DNA from: Boseongicola aestuarii
GTDB taxonomy: Bacteria; Pseudomonadota; Alphaproteobacteria; Rhodobacterales; Rhodobacteraceae
Direction of reading: 5' to 3'
Length of the DNA stretch: 64,000 bases
Assembly (NCBI RefSeq): GCF_900184815.1
Contig: NZ_FXXQ01000011.1
Location: forward strand, 62,001 to 126,000
Positions 7,807 through 16,839 of the stretch are shown here, one piece after another. The notes beneath the pieces were generated by a model, which did no database searches, was not told the DNA's origin, and worked only from the letters and a program-made list of their open reading frames with translations. Each line of letters opens with the position of its first letter. The stretch's first letter is position 1. The position numbers and the translations under genes were made by a program.

Positions 7807-8649
7807 ATGATCGACGCGCCGCGCCTTACCGATAGAAATGCTCTTGCGTTACACCGTGCTCGCGCAGCACGGAGGCCGGAGTTTTTCCTGCTGAACGAAG
7901 TTGCCGCTGACCTGGAAGAAAGGCTCTCTGAGGTTAATAAAACGTTCACTAAGACCGCAATAGTCGGAGGTCTGCGCGGGCCATTCGAAGCGATGTTGCA
8001 AGATGCAGTAAGCGTTTCGGACGATGAGCCGCTTGGCTTGGGTCGCGCGGCGCACGATCTGGTGGTCCATACAATGGCGCTTCACTGGGCGGATGATCCG
8101 GTTGGTCAACTTGTACAGTCGCGGTTGGCGCTGGAACCGGACGGTTTGTTTGTGGCGGTGTTCTTTGGGGGTCAAACCCTGCATGAGCTGAGAACCTCTT
8201 TGGCTCAGGCTGAGTCGCTGGTGACAGGAGGGCTATCTCCCCGAGTGCTGCCGATGGGGGACCTGCGCGATCTTGGCGGATTATTGCAGCGGGCCGGGTT
8301 TGCGCTTCCGGTGGCGGACAATCGCACGACTACTGTTCGCTACAGGAAACTGGCGGATCTTGTGCGGGATTTGCGCGGCATGGGAGAGACGAATGCTCTT
8401 TCGAGCCGGCACCGTAGCCTTGGCAACAAGCGCCTTTTTGCGGAAGCCGAGGGGCAGTACCGAACCCATTTCTCCGACGACGATGGATACTTGCTTGCAA
8501 CATTCGAGGTTGTCTTTCTGACAGGATGGGCACCGGACGAAAGGCAGCCGAAACCGCTGCGACCGGGATCGGCGACCAAGCGGTTGTCGGATGCCTTAGG
8601 CACGACAGAGCTGCCAACCGGAGATCGGGTCGAGCCGCCAAAAAGTTGA
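7807..8649 (+). CDS. SAM-dependent methyltransferase, NDUFAF5/BioC-like
   Basis: A 280-residue class I methyltransferase-like protein beginning MIDAPRLTDRNAL and EVAADLEERLSEVNKTF, a head typical of the alphaproteobacterial relatives of mitochondrial assembly factor NDUFAF5. The SAM-binding glycine loop is degenerate (IVGGLRGPFE), while the MALHWADDP and PDGLFVAVFFGG segments are conserved in the family. NDUFAF5 hydroxylates an arginine in complex I, so a methyltransferase activity should not be assumed. It is divergent from comF and followed by hemH after about 60 bases. Confidence 0.8.
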   Translation: MIDAPRLTDRNALALHRARAARRPEFFLLNEVAADLEERLSEVNKTFTKTAIVGGLRGPFEAMLQDAVSVSDDEPLGLGRAAHDLVVHTMALHWADDPVGQLVQSRLALEPDGLFVAVFFGGQTLHELRTSLAQAESLVTGGLSPRVLPMGDLRDLGGLLQRAGFALPVADNRTTTVRYRKLADLVRDLRGMGETNALSSRHRSLGNKRLFAEAEGQYRTHFSDDDGYLLATFEVVFLTGWAPDERQPKPLRPGSATKRLSDALGTTELPTGDRVEPPKS

Positions 8650-8711
8650 CCTGCGAGTTAATCCGGTTATCTGGCCTTCCGCGGCAGACTATGATCTGAG
8701 GACCTCTTAAA

Positions 8712-9803
8712 ATGTTTGACGACAAATTGATGCAGGACGGTGCTTTGGCCAAAGATACACCTCAGATGAGCAACCCACATTTACCAGCAGACCACCCGCC
8801 CGTGGCGAACGAGAAAATCGGTGTTCTGATCGCGAACCTTGGAACGCCCGACGGGTATGACTACTGGTCAATGCGGCGCTATCTGAACGAGTTCCTCTCC
8901 GATCGCCGCGTAATCGACTATAGTCCCTGGATTTGGCAGCCGCTTTTGCAGGCGGTTATCCTGACCAAAAGACCGTTCTCCAGTGGTGCAGCCTATAAAT
9001 CGATATGGAACGAGGAGCAGGGCGAAAGCCCGCTTATGACGATCACGAAAGCACAGACCAAGAAGATCAGCGAAGCGATGGCTGAACGCTATGGTGACGA
9101 TGTTATTGTCGACTTCTGCATGCGCTATGGAAACCCGTCGACAAGATCTAAGGTCCGCATAATGGCCGAGCGTGGATGCCGTAAGATATTGTTTTTTCCT
9201 CTTTATCCGCAATATGCCGGCGCGACGACGGCAACTGCAAACGACGAGTTTTTCCGGTCGCTCATCACTGAGAAATGGCAGCCGCCAGTTCGAACGGTGC
9301 CGTCCTATTTCGATCGCCCATCCTACATTGACGCTCTGGCTCAGTCGGTCGAGCGCGCCTACGGCGTGATGGAAACCAAGCCGGATATTTTGGTGTGTTC
9401 ATATCATGGCGTGCCGCAACGCTATCTGATGGAGGGTGATCCCTATCATTGCCAGTGTCAAAAAACGACGCGCCTCTTGCGCGAGCGTCTGGGCTGGGAC
9501 AAGTCCGAGATCGTCACAACGTTCCAAAGCCGGTTCGGCCCCGAGGAATGGTTGCAGCCCTACACGGTGGAAGAGGTCGCGCGACTGGCAGAGGGCGGGA
9601 AAAAGCGAATCGCAGTTATTGCGCCCGCATTTTCCGCCGACTGCATCGAAACTCTGGAAGAGATCAACGAAGAGATTCGCGAAAGTTTTGAAGAGGCTGG
9701 CGGGGAAAACTTCACATATATTCCGTGCCTCAACGATGACGATGCGCATATCGCAGCGCTTTCGGAGGCCATCTCGGATAACTTGAAGGGCTGGATCGAG
9801 TAA
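8712..9803 (+). CDS. hemH: Ferrochelatase
   Basis: A 363-residue enzyme that inserts ferrous iron into protoporphyrin IX, the last step of heme synthesis. It is identified by IGVLIANLGTPD near residue 36, RRYLNEFLSDRRVID, SYHGVPQRY with the catalytic His region, and PAFSADCIETLEEI near the C-terminus. The 30-residue N-terminal lead before the conserved core makes the exact start uncertain; ATG 8712 and ATG 8766 are both possible. It is one of three heme-related genes in the window, with hemW and hemJ, but they are not clustered. Confidence 0.94.
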   Translation: MFDDKLMQDGALAKDTPQMSNPHLPADHPPVANEKIGVLIANLGTPDGYDYWSMRRYLNEFLSDRRVIDYSPWIWQPLLQAVILTKRPFSSGAAYKSIWNEEQGESPLMTITKAQTKKISEAMAERYGDDVIVDFCMRYGNPSTRSKVRIMAERGCRKILFFPLYPQYAGATTATANDEFFRSLITEKWQPPVRTVPSYFDRPSYIDALAQSVERAYGVMETKPDILVCSYHGVPQRYLMEGDPYHCQCQKTTRLLRERLGWDKSEIVTTFQSRFGPEEWLQPYTVEEVARLAEGGKKRIAVIAPAFSADCIETLEEINEEIRESFEEAGGENFTYIPCLNDDDAHIAALSEAISDNLKGWIE

Positions 9804-9885
9804 GCGCTGCTTGTTCAGCTTGGCGCCACCACGCCAAGGTTGGGCATGGTGGGCATCAAGTACGAGTACGCATCGCTCAAAGTAA

Positions 9886-9912
9886 AACATCCCGCCTGTT
9901 TGGCAGGATGTT
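9886..9912. terminator. Terminator hairpin between hemH and L,D-transpeptidase
   Basis: The arms AACATCCCGCC (9886-9896) and GGCAGGATGTT (9902-9912) pair with one mismatch around a 5-base loop. On the minus strand the stem is followed by TTTACTTT, so it probably ends the L,D-transpeptidase transcript; it may also stop read-through from hemH. Confidence 0.65.
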
Positions 9913-9939
9913 AAAAAAGTTCAGATATTTCGAAATGCG

Positions 9940-10524
9940 TTAGATTAGCAAGACCTGCGTGCCGACGTTCGCCAGCTCATACAGCTCGGTGATGTGTTCG
10001 TTGTAGAGCCCGATACAGCCATTTGAAGACCGCCGCCCGATCTTGCGCGTGTCGTGCGTTCCGTGGATGCGGTAATATGTCCAGGTAAGGTGCAACGCAC
10101 GAATGCCCAGCGGGTTGTCCGGGCCAGGAGGCATGTAGTCCGGCCAATCCGGATTGCGTTCCTTCATCGCGGGCGTTGGCCGCCAATCTGGCTCGGGGTC
10201 TTTCAAAACAACTTTCGTACGCCCGCGTCGTGTCAGGTCTTCGCTAAGCGGAACAGATGTCGGGTACAATTTGTATACGGAACCGCTTTCATCCCAGTAG
10301 TGCAGCGCACGGGATGTGATGTCGACAAGGATGGCCCCGTTGCGCAGGTTGTCAAAGTAAGGCTGCCACTGCAGCGACCGAAAGCTGGACGCATTGCGCC
10401 TTACCGTTTGGCCACCCAATTCGGAACCGTCGACGGACTGCGCGATTGCAGGGGCGGCCAGAACGGAAACGCCAGACGCAAGGAAGGCGCGTCGGTTGAA
10501 ATTCGAATTCGAAAAATCAGTCAT
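9940..10524 (-). CDS. L,D-transpeptidase (YkuD domain), Tat-exported
   Basis: A 194-residue envelope enzyme. The N-terminus NRRAFLASGVSVLAAPAIA is a twin-arginine signal with cleavage after Ala-Ile-Ala near residue 29. The catalytic YkuD motif is HGTHDTRKIGRRSSNGCIGL, with His154 and nucleophile Cys170. Such enzymes make 3-3 peptidoglycan cross-links or attach proteins to the wall. The gene is divergent from the CAP-domain lipoprotein gene at 10684. The second YkuD gene, at 11210, lies just beyond it. Confidence 0.9.
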   Translation of the reverse strand: MTDFSNSNFNRRAFLASGVSVLAAPAIAQSVDGSELGGQTVRRNASSFRSLQWQPYFDNLRNGAILVDITSRALHYWDESGSVYKLYPTSVPLSEDLTRRGRTKVVLKDPEPDWRPTPAMKERNPDWPDYMPPGPDNPLGIRALHLTWTYYRIHGTHDTRKIGRRSSNGCIGLYNEHITELYELANVGTQVLLI

Positions 10525-10683
10525 TGAAGGTCTCGCTCAAGGCAATGATCGGGCGAACAATAAAGATCATTTGCACCACCTTCAATTCACAGCGGCGTTA
10601 GTTAGCCGATACTGTGACACTTACGTTTGAACCGAGCGGAAGTTCGCTGTATGGCGGTAAAAAATGTCCAGAGGCCCGAGAAT

Positions 10684-11217
10684 ATGATCCGAACGCTTTT
10701 TGCTCTTACGATGGCACTTTTTGTTGCCGCATGCGCGACGCCTGCGCCACAGATCGGGCCGGACGGGAAGCCAATTCCCCAGCTTTACGTGATCGATGAA
10801 CGTGACACGGCGGACATTCAGTTTCGCGTATTGGACGGAGTGAACGCGCTTCGTAGCGCATCCGGCGCCGGACAGGTGCGCCTGTCCTCTGAACTGAATG
10901 CGGCGGCGGCGACACATTCACGTGATATGTCAGTGCAGAACCGTCCGTGGCACTTTGGGTCAGACGGGTCCAGTCCGCTTGATCGCGCAGCCAGAGTTGG
11001 TTTTACGGGCACATTGCTCGGCGAAAATATTTCTGAATCCTATGAGTCCGAACTGGAAACGCTGTCGGCGTGGATGGAACAGCCCGATACGCGCAATGTC
11101 ATTCTGGACCCTCGCGCAACTGATCTTGGTTTTGCATGGTTCCAAGAACCAAACGGCAAGATCTGGTGGACGATGGTTGTTGGCGCCGGAAATGCCGCAG
11201 GGCTTCCTGCTACTTGA
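10684..11217 (+). CDS. CAP-domain lipoprotein
   Basis: A 177-residue protein starting MIRTLFALTMALFVAACAT, a lipoprotein signal with lipobox VAAC near residue 17. The mature part has CAP-domain features: ALRSASGAG near the N-terminus, AAATHSRDM, LLGENISE and NVILDPRATDLGFAW. An in-frame ATG 57 bases upstream would bury the signal peptide, so I reject it. It lies between two L,D-transpeptidase genes, and its last 8 bases overlap the second one convergently. A cell-wall-associated role is suggested by this context only. Confidence 0.82.
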   Translation: MIRTLFALTMALFVAACATPAPQIGPDGKPIPQLYVIDERDTADIQFRVLDGVNALRSASGAGQVRLSSELNAAAATHSRDMSVQNRPWHFGSDGSSPLDRAARVGFTGTLLGENISESYESELETLSAWMEQPDTRNVILDPRATDLGFAWFQEPNGKIWWTMVVGAGNAAGLPAT

Positions 11218-11707
11218 AGATCGAGATGATCGTACCGGTGCGAACCATCGCATAGACTTCTTCGATTTCTTTGTTGGTGACCGCGATGCAGCCCCAGGTC
11301 CAGTCGGGTTTGAGCTTACTCACCAAAGTTCCTTCGCCATGGATGAAGATGTCTCCGCCCGGCTCTTTGCCAAGCGCCTTGGCATCGGCCACGTCGCGTT
11401 GGTTTGGATAGCTGATCCCAAGTGAGAGATGGAAACGACTGTCAGGGTTGCGCCGGTCGATGCGGTAGTGCCCCTCGGGCGTTTTTCCGTCGCCTTCGAT
11501 CTTCTTGTCGCCCGTAGGTTCGAATCCAAGGGCTATTTCATAGGATTTGAGTGCTCTGTTGCCGTGCAACAGATACATCTTGCGCTTTTCCTTGAGAACA
11601 ACGACGCGGGTCACTTCTGGACCGTTGTACGTCTGAAACTTCGATGCACAGGCGGAGAGGGCTGTCGCCAGAAAGCCGAAAAGCGCGAAACGTCGTGTGA
11701 ATTGCAT
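11210..11707 (-). CDS. L,D-transpeptidase family lipoprotein
   Basis: A 165-residue protein. The start MQFTRRFALFGFLATALSAC has a lipobox LSAC (Cys at about 20) and a twin-arginine pair, so it may be a Tat-exported lipoprotein. The YkuD-type active site is split as IHGEGTLVSK and TWGCIAVTN, with the nucleophile Cys in the latter. The short divergent form resembles YafK-like L,D-transpeptidases. It follows the RNA methyltransferase gene in the same direction after about 66 bases and converges on the CAP lipoprotein gene with an 8-base overlap. Confidence 0.85.
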   Translation of the reverse strand: MQFTRRFALFGFLATALSACASKFQTYNGPEVTRVVVLKEKRKMYLLHGNRALKSYEIALGFEPTGDKKIEGDGKTPEGHYRIDRRNPDSRFHLSLGISYPNQRDVADAKALGKEPGGDIFIHGEGTLVSKLKPDWTWGCIAVTNKEIEEVYAMVRTGTIISIFK

Positions 11708-11773
11708 GGTCTTGGCCCGAGCCTGTTGCCTCAAAATCCGTATACCGCATTGCAAACACTTCGTGAATCCCCC

Positions 11774-12991
11774 TCACACAAGAGTCAGCCCTGCAGCTAT
11801 TTCGATATGTGTGGACCAGCGGAACTGGTCGACGATATCGATCCAATCGAGCTTGTAGCCTGAATTCGTTAAAATTGCGGCATCCTGCGCAAAGGTGACG
11901 GGGTTGCAGGACACCGAGGCGATTCGTTGCACTTGTGCAGCGGCGATCTCCGACATCTGCGCTTCGGCTCCGGCACGCGGCGGATCGATGACAATCGCGT
12001 CATAGTGCTTGAGTTCGTCAGGCGTGAGGGGGCGGCGAAACAAATCGCGTCGCTCGGTTGTCACGCGTTTGCAGCCCTTGGAATGACGCCAGCCTGCGTC
12101 CAGAGCGCCCAGAAGCGACTGCTCACTTTCGACGGCATGAACTTCCGCCCCAAGCGACAATGGAAGAGCAAAGGTGCCGCATCCGGCAAACAGATCCAGA
12201 ACCTTTCTGGCGTCACCTAAGGCATCCTGAACTGACGCAAGCAGCGCGGCCTCGCCTTCCGCGGTTGCTTGCAGGAAAGCGCCCGGCGGGATCGGAACCG
12301 GCGCCGTGCCCATCTGCAATACCGGCGCTACACGTTGGATTATCACATCGTCATCCCAGCTGATCCTGGCGAAACCAGCCGCGTTTGCGATGTCTATCAG
12401 TCTCGCCTGCATGGCATTTTCCAGCGGCTTGCCAGCACTTACCAAAACGTCGAGTCCGGTGTCGGTGTCCGTCACGGAAAGACGCAACGCGCTTTTGCGC
12501 GAGGCCGCGAGAGATGTAATTTCTTCAAGCGCAGGGAGCGCCGCAAGAAGCGCGGGGCGCATGACCTGGCAATCCGGAACTGCGATCAAAGTATCGCTTG
12601 CCGGGCCGTGAAATCCGACAAGAGCCCCTTTCTTGGTTCGTCGACCCGTCAACGTTGCGCGCCGGCGGGATGCTGTAGGAGAGGTGTGCAGGTTCCTGAT
12701 CGGGGCCTTGAGACCGACGGCTTCCAACGCGCGCGAGACAACGTCCTTTTGCCAGTCCACCACAAAGCCGTCAGAGGCATGCTGCAAGGCGCATCCTCCG
12801 CAGGACTTGTAATGGCGGCATTTCGGCGAAATGCGATCAAGGGACGGCGTGACGATTCTCGGCGCTGTCAGGCGCGACCCTTCAAGCGTGCCCTCGACAG
12901 TTTCACCTGGCAAAGTGCGCGCCACATACACAGGGCCACTGGCGATTCCGTCCCCGTGAAGCCCAAGTCGCTCAATCGTGACGGTCGTCAT
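11774..12991 (-). CDS. 23S rRNA (uracil-5-)-methyltransferase, RlmD/TrmA family
   Basis: A 405-residue RNA m5U methyltransferase. It has an N-terminal TRAM-like segment (TIERLGLHGDGIASG), an iron-sulfur Cys cluster CRHYKSCGGC (Cys58, 64, 67) with a further Cys in VPDCQVM, SAM motif LDLFAGCGTFALPL, DPPRAG, and the catalytic Cys in SVSCNPVTF. It modifies uridine in rRNA in the cytoplasm. The ATG directly abuts the TAA of the upstream ABC exporter gene, so it belongs to that operon. Which uridine it targets cannot be told from sequence. Confidence 0.87.
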   Translation of the reverse strand: MTTVTIERLGLHGDGIASGPVYVARTLPGETVEGTLEGSRLTAPRIVTPSLDRISPKCRHYKSCGGCALQHASDGFVVDWQKDVVSRALEAVGLKAPIRNLHTSPTASRRRATLTGRRTKKGALVGFHGPASDTLIAVPDCQVMRPALLAALPALEEITSLAASRKSALRLSVTDTDTGLDVLVSAGKPLENAMQARLIDIANAAGFARISWDDDVIIQRVAPVLQMGTAPVPIPPGAFLQATAEGEAALLASVQDALGDARKVLDLFAGCGTFALPLSLGAEVHAVESEQSLLGALDAGWRHSKGCKRVTTERRDLFRRPLTPDELKHYDAIVIDPPRAGAEAQMSEIAAAQVQRIASVSCNPVTFAQDAAILTNSGYKLDWIDIVDQFRWSTHIEIAAGLTLV

Positions 12992-14830
12992 TTATTCTGC
13001 TGCCTCGCGGACCCCGATAAAGCCACCGGACTGACGATGCCAGAAACGCGCATAAAGGCCACCTGCATCAAGCAATTCTTCATGAGCACCCTCTTCGACA
13101 ATTCGTCCATCGTCCAGAACGACAATGCGATCCATTCTGGCAATAGTCGAAAGCCGGTGCGCAATCGCAAGGACCGTCTTGCCTTCCATGACCTGGTCGA
13201 GTGCAGATTGGATTGACGCCTCAACTTCTGAGTCAAGCGCGCTGGTCGCCTCGTCCAGCACAAGGATTGGGGCGTCCTTGAGGAAGGCGCGCGCCAATGC
13301 AATGCGCTGCCTCTGGCCGCCGGACAATTTCACCCCGCGCTCACCCAAATGCGCATCGTATCCGGTCCGGCCCTTGTGATCCTGCAGTTCGAGGATGAAT
13401 TCGTGGGCCTCGGCACGGCGCGCGGCGGCTTCAATGTCAGCGTCGCTGGCGCCGGGGTTGCCGTAGAGAATATTGTCACGCGCCGCGCGGTTAAACATGG
13501 CGGTTTCCTGCGTGACCATGCCGATCTGGCGCCGCAAACTCTCTTGCGTCACTTCGCGCACATCGTGCCCGCCAACCAGAACACGGCCCATTTCCGTGTC
13601 ATAGAGCCTGAGGAGAAGTGAAACGAGTGTTGATTTTCCGGCACCGGAAGCACCCACTATCCCGAGCTTCTCGCCCGCATTCACTTTCAGATCGATTCTT
13701 TCGACACCACCATTTTGACGGCCATAAGCGAAACTGACGTCTTTGAATTCAATAGTCGGTTCAATCTCGGAAATCGCTTTTGCGTCCGCTCTGTCGACAA
13801 GCGTTCGCCGCGGGGTCAGCGTCCGCATTCCGTCTTCGACCTCGCCAATATTTGCATAGATCATCATCAGCACATGGCTGACCCACCCAGTCATCTGTGC
13901 AATCCGAATGGAAATGGCCCCCGCCGCAGCGATATCACCGGCACTGGCGGCACCGTTGCTCCAAAACCAGAGCGTCCCGCCAATCAATAGCACCGGCACC
14001 ATTCCCGCAACCGCCATTAAGCAGAAGCGGAAGGCCGCTGAGATAACGCCGTAATCCAGGGCGCGTTCACGGAAGCTTCTGACGGCCTCGGTTGCTGCGG
14101 TCTCCTCGTGCGCGTCGTGCGCGAAGAGTTTGACCGTTTTGACGTTGGTGATGGTATCGACGATCTGCCCGGTGACCATCGCGCGTGCATTTGCGCGTGC
14201 CTTCGAACGAAGGCGAATGCGCGGCATGAACCAGCGGATCATCAAGAGATACAGGAACAGCCAAAGGCACAACGCAAGAGCCATCCAACCATTGATGGTG
14301 GTGAGCAAGACTGCCGAAGCAACGAGCGATGCGATTGCGAAAAACAATACGTTGATAACTTCGCCTGCGACATCCGTCAAAGCGCGCGCAGTTTGCATCT
14401 GTTTTTGCGCGATGCGACCCGCAAAGTCGTTGTCAAAGAACGTCACTGCCTGTCCAAGCGTCCAGCGATGCAGTCTAGTCAGAACGAGCGGGTTGAGGTT
14501 CGGCAAAACAACGACCGAGTTTGCCATGGAGGAGAGGCCGAAAAACAGAGGCCGCGCGATGACGAAAAATCCGAGAACCAGCAGAACCAGCCCCCAGTTG
14601 GCCGTGAAAAACGATTCGGGGTCGGACCCAATGGCTGTATCAATCACATAGCCAAGCAATATAGCGGACATGACTTCAAGCGTGCCCGCAGCGGCGGAAA
14701 TCACACCGGCAATCAGAAGGATCGGGAAAGACCCGGCGAGCGCCCAGCGAAAGAATGCGCCAAGTGTGCTTGGGGGGTCGCCATCTGCGGGCTGGAAGGC
14801 ATCTATCAGATCACCTGCGCGACGTATCAT
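12992..14830 (-). CDS. ABC exporter, fused permease/ATPase (second of pair)
   Basis: A 612-residue ABCB-type half-transporter in the inner membrane. Six hydrophobic segments occupy about residues 30-320, and the ATPase domain follows with Walker A GASGAGKSTL, signature LSGGQRQRIALA, Walker B ILVLDEATSALD and the switch His in IAHRLST. Its ATG overlaps the stop of the upstream paralogue (ATGA at 14827-14830). The two share long stretches of near-identical ATPase sequence and the same C-terminal RQSGGFI, so they look like a tandem duplication that probably forms a heterodimer. The substrate is unknown. Confidence 0.88.
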   Translation of the reverse strand: MIRRAGDLIDAFQPADGDPPSTLGAFFRWALAGSFPILLIAGVISAAAGTLEVMSAILLGYVIDTAIGSDPESFFTANWGLVLLVLGFFVIARPLFFGLSSMANSVVVLPNLNPLVLTRLHRWTLGQAVTFFDNDFAGRIAQKQMQTARALTDVAGEVINVLFFAIASLVASAVLLTTINGWMALALCLWLFLYLLMIRWFMPRIRLRSKARANARAMVTGQIVDTITNVKTVKLFAHDAHEETAATEAVRSFRERALDYGVISAAFRFCLMAVAGMVPVLLIGGTLWFWSNGAASAGDIAAAGAISIRIAQMTGWVSHVLMMIYANIGEVEDGMRTLTPRRTLVDRADAKAISEIEPTIEFKDVSFAYGRQNGGVERIDLKVNAGEKLGIVGASGAGKSTLVSLLLRLYDTEMGRVLVGGHDVREVTQESLRRQIGMVTQETAMFNRAARDNILYGNPGASDADIEAAARRAEAHEFILELQDHKGRTGYDAHLGERGVKLSGGQRQRIALARAFLKDAPILVLDEATSALDSEVEASIQSALDQVMEGKTVLAIAHRLSTIARMDRIVVLDDGRIVEEGAHEELLDAGGLYARFWHRQSGGFIGVREAAE

Positions 14831-16674
14831 TCTGCTGCCTCGGTTTCGGTATCAATGAAGCCGCCCGATTGCCGGCTCCAGAACCGTGAATATAGGCCGC
14901 CCTGCGCCAAAAGCTCGCTATGAGTTCCCTGCTCGACGATATGACCGTCGTCCAGCACAAGAATTCGATCCATCTGCGCGATTGTCGACAGCCGGTGAGC
15001 AATGGCAATCACCGTCTTACCCGCCATCATTCCATAAAGGGTGTTCTGAATTTCGGCTTCAACTTCAGAGTCGAGGGCGCTTGTCGCTTCATCGAGCACC
15101 AGGATAGGCGCGTTTTTCAGAATGACGCGCGCCAAGGCGATCCTTTGTCGCTGCCCGCCAGACAGCTTGACACCGCGCTCGCCGACATGAGCATCATAGC
15201 CTGTGCGCCCTTCAGGATCCTCAAGATCAAGGATAAATTCGTGCGCTTCAGCACGGCGCGCGGCTTTGGTCATCTCTGCCTCGCTCGAGTCCGGGCGCCC
15301 GTAGAGAATGTTATCGCGCACCGAACGGTGAAGAAGCGAGCTGTCTTGCTGAACCATGCCGATCTGGGCCCGCAGGCTATCTTGCAGGACTTTTGTGATA
15401 TCCTGGTCATCGATTGTGATCGTCCCACCATCGGGATCGTAAAACCGCAGAAGCAGCTTCACGAGAGTCGACTTGCCCGCGCCGGACCGCCCGATGAGTC
15501 CGATCTTTTCGCCTGGGCTAATAGTGAGGTCGATCTTGTCGAGCCCTCCCGAGCCTTTGCCATAGTGGTGTGAAAGGGCTGACATTTTGATACGCCCTTC
15601 GGTCAACTTCAGCGGTGCCGCATCAGGCGCATCGACAAGCGTGATGGGCTGGGCAATCGTTTCCATTCCTTCCGCCACGACGCCAAGATTTCGAAAAAAC
15701 GACGACAACGACCACATGATCCAACCTGTCATCGCGTTCAATCGAAGGACCAGGGCCGACGCCAGAGCCACGACGCCGATGGACGCCGCACCAGTTGACC
15801 AAAGCCAGATACCCCACCCCACCACAGCGACAATCAAAAAGCCGTTTATCAGTGTGAGAAATACATCCATCACTGTATAGAGCCGCATTTCCCGCTGAAA
15901 GGTGACGCGGGAGTATTCGATCGCGTCTTGCGCATATGAACGCTCGGCTTCTGTATGAGCGAACATCTTGACGGAATGAATGTTGGTATAACTGTCAACG
16001 ACGCGTCCGGTGACCGCGCTGCGCGCATCGGAAGCCGCTTTGCTGGCCGGGCCGACACGCAGGATGACCCAACGCACCAGCAGGAGATACAGGATCAGCC
16101 AAATGGCCAGCGGAATCATCAGCCGCGGATCGGAGCCTGACAATAGGATGAAAGCGCCGCCAACATACGCGATCGAATAGGCCATTGCGTCGAAGACCTG
16201 GAAAACCGCCTCGCCAGCGGCGGGAGGCGTTTGCATGATCCGGTTTGCAATCCGGCCTGCGAAATCATTCTCATACCACCCGACAGACTGGCGCAAGACA
16301 TGACTGTGCGCGCGCCATCGGATCAGAGTGCCAAAATTCGGCATGATGGCGTTGTTGAGCAAGCCGACATCAATCACTTGGATGAGGGGGCGCACAACAA
16401 GCAGAAAAACCCCAATGAGAAGCATTTCCAAGCCGTAGTCGGTCCAGTAGGAACCAGGGTCCGTATCTGCGAGCGTATCGACGAGGTGCCCGAGGTAGGC
16501 GATCAGCCAGACCTCGATCAAAGCCCCGAGCATCGTCAGGACACCGGTAATCGCAAAAACCTTCTTGAAGGGCTGACAATAGTCCCAAATAAACGCCCAC
16601 AGCTTTTGTGGCGGCTGATCAGTGACTGGATAGTCACAATAGGGGTCAACAAGGTTTTCTAGGTATCGAAACAT
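14827..16674 (-). CDS. ABC exporter, fused permease/ATPase (first of pair)
   Basis: A 615-residue ABCB-type half-transporter starting MFRYLENLVDPYCDYPVTD. The permease domain is followed by Walker A GRSGAGKSTL, signature LSGGQRQRIALA, Walker B ILVLDEATSALD and IAHRLST. The ATG at 16674 is preferred to an upstream frame at 16725 because conserved ABCB exporters of this subgroup begin close to the FRYLE segment. It is the promoter-proximal gene of the run ABC-ABC-RNA methyltransferase. Both ATPase sites look intact, unlike degenerate heterodimers. Confidence 0.87.
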   Translation of the reverse strand: MFRYLENLVDPYCDYPVTDQPPQKLWAFIWDYCQPFKKVFAITGVLTMLGALIEVWLIAYLGHLVDTLADTDPGSYWTDYGLEMLLIGVFLLVVRPLIQVIDVGLLNNAIMPNFGTLIRWRAHSHVLRQSVGWYENDFAGRIANRIMQTPPAAGEAVFQVFDAMAYSIAYVGGAFILLSGSDPRLMIPLAIWLILYLLLVRWVILRVGPASKAASDARSAVTGRVVDSYTNIHSVKMFAHTEAERSYAQDAIEYSRVTFQREMRLYTVMDVFLTLINGFLIVAVVGWGIWLWSTGAASIGVVALASALVLRLNAMTGWIMWSLSSFFRNLGVVAEGMETIAQPITLVDAPDAAPLKLTEGRIKMSALSHHYGKGSGGLDKIDLTISPGEKIGLIGRSGAGKSTLVKLLLRFYDPDGGTITIDDQDITKVLQDSLRAQIGMVQQDSSLLHRSVRDNILYGRPDSSEAEMTKAARRAEAHEFILDLEDPEGRTGYDAHVGERGVKLSGGQRQRIALARVILKNAPILVLDEATSALDSEVEAEIQNTLYGMMAGKTVIAIAHRLSTIAQMDRILVLDDGHIVEQGTHSELLAQGGLYSRFWSRQSGGFIDTETEAAE

Positions 16675-16839
16675 GGCGGGCGCTCCGGGAGGTCGAGCAT
16701 AATTGCAGTATGAGCGGGTCGGCATGGCGCGTACCCAAAACAGGATCGGACCGGTCAGTTATCCGGGATACAGATCCTGTACATCATAGTGCGCCCTCCT
16801 TGTTCGGCATTCCTGTCGTAGCCGATCAAGGCTGGTCTG

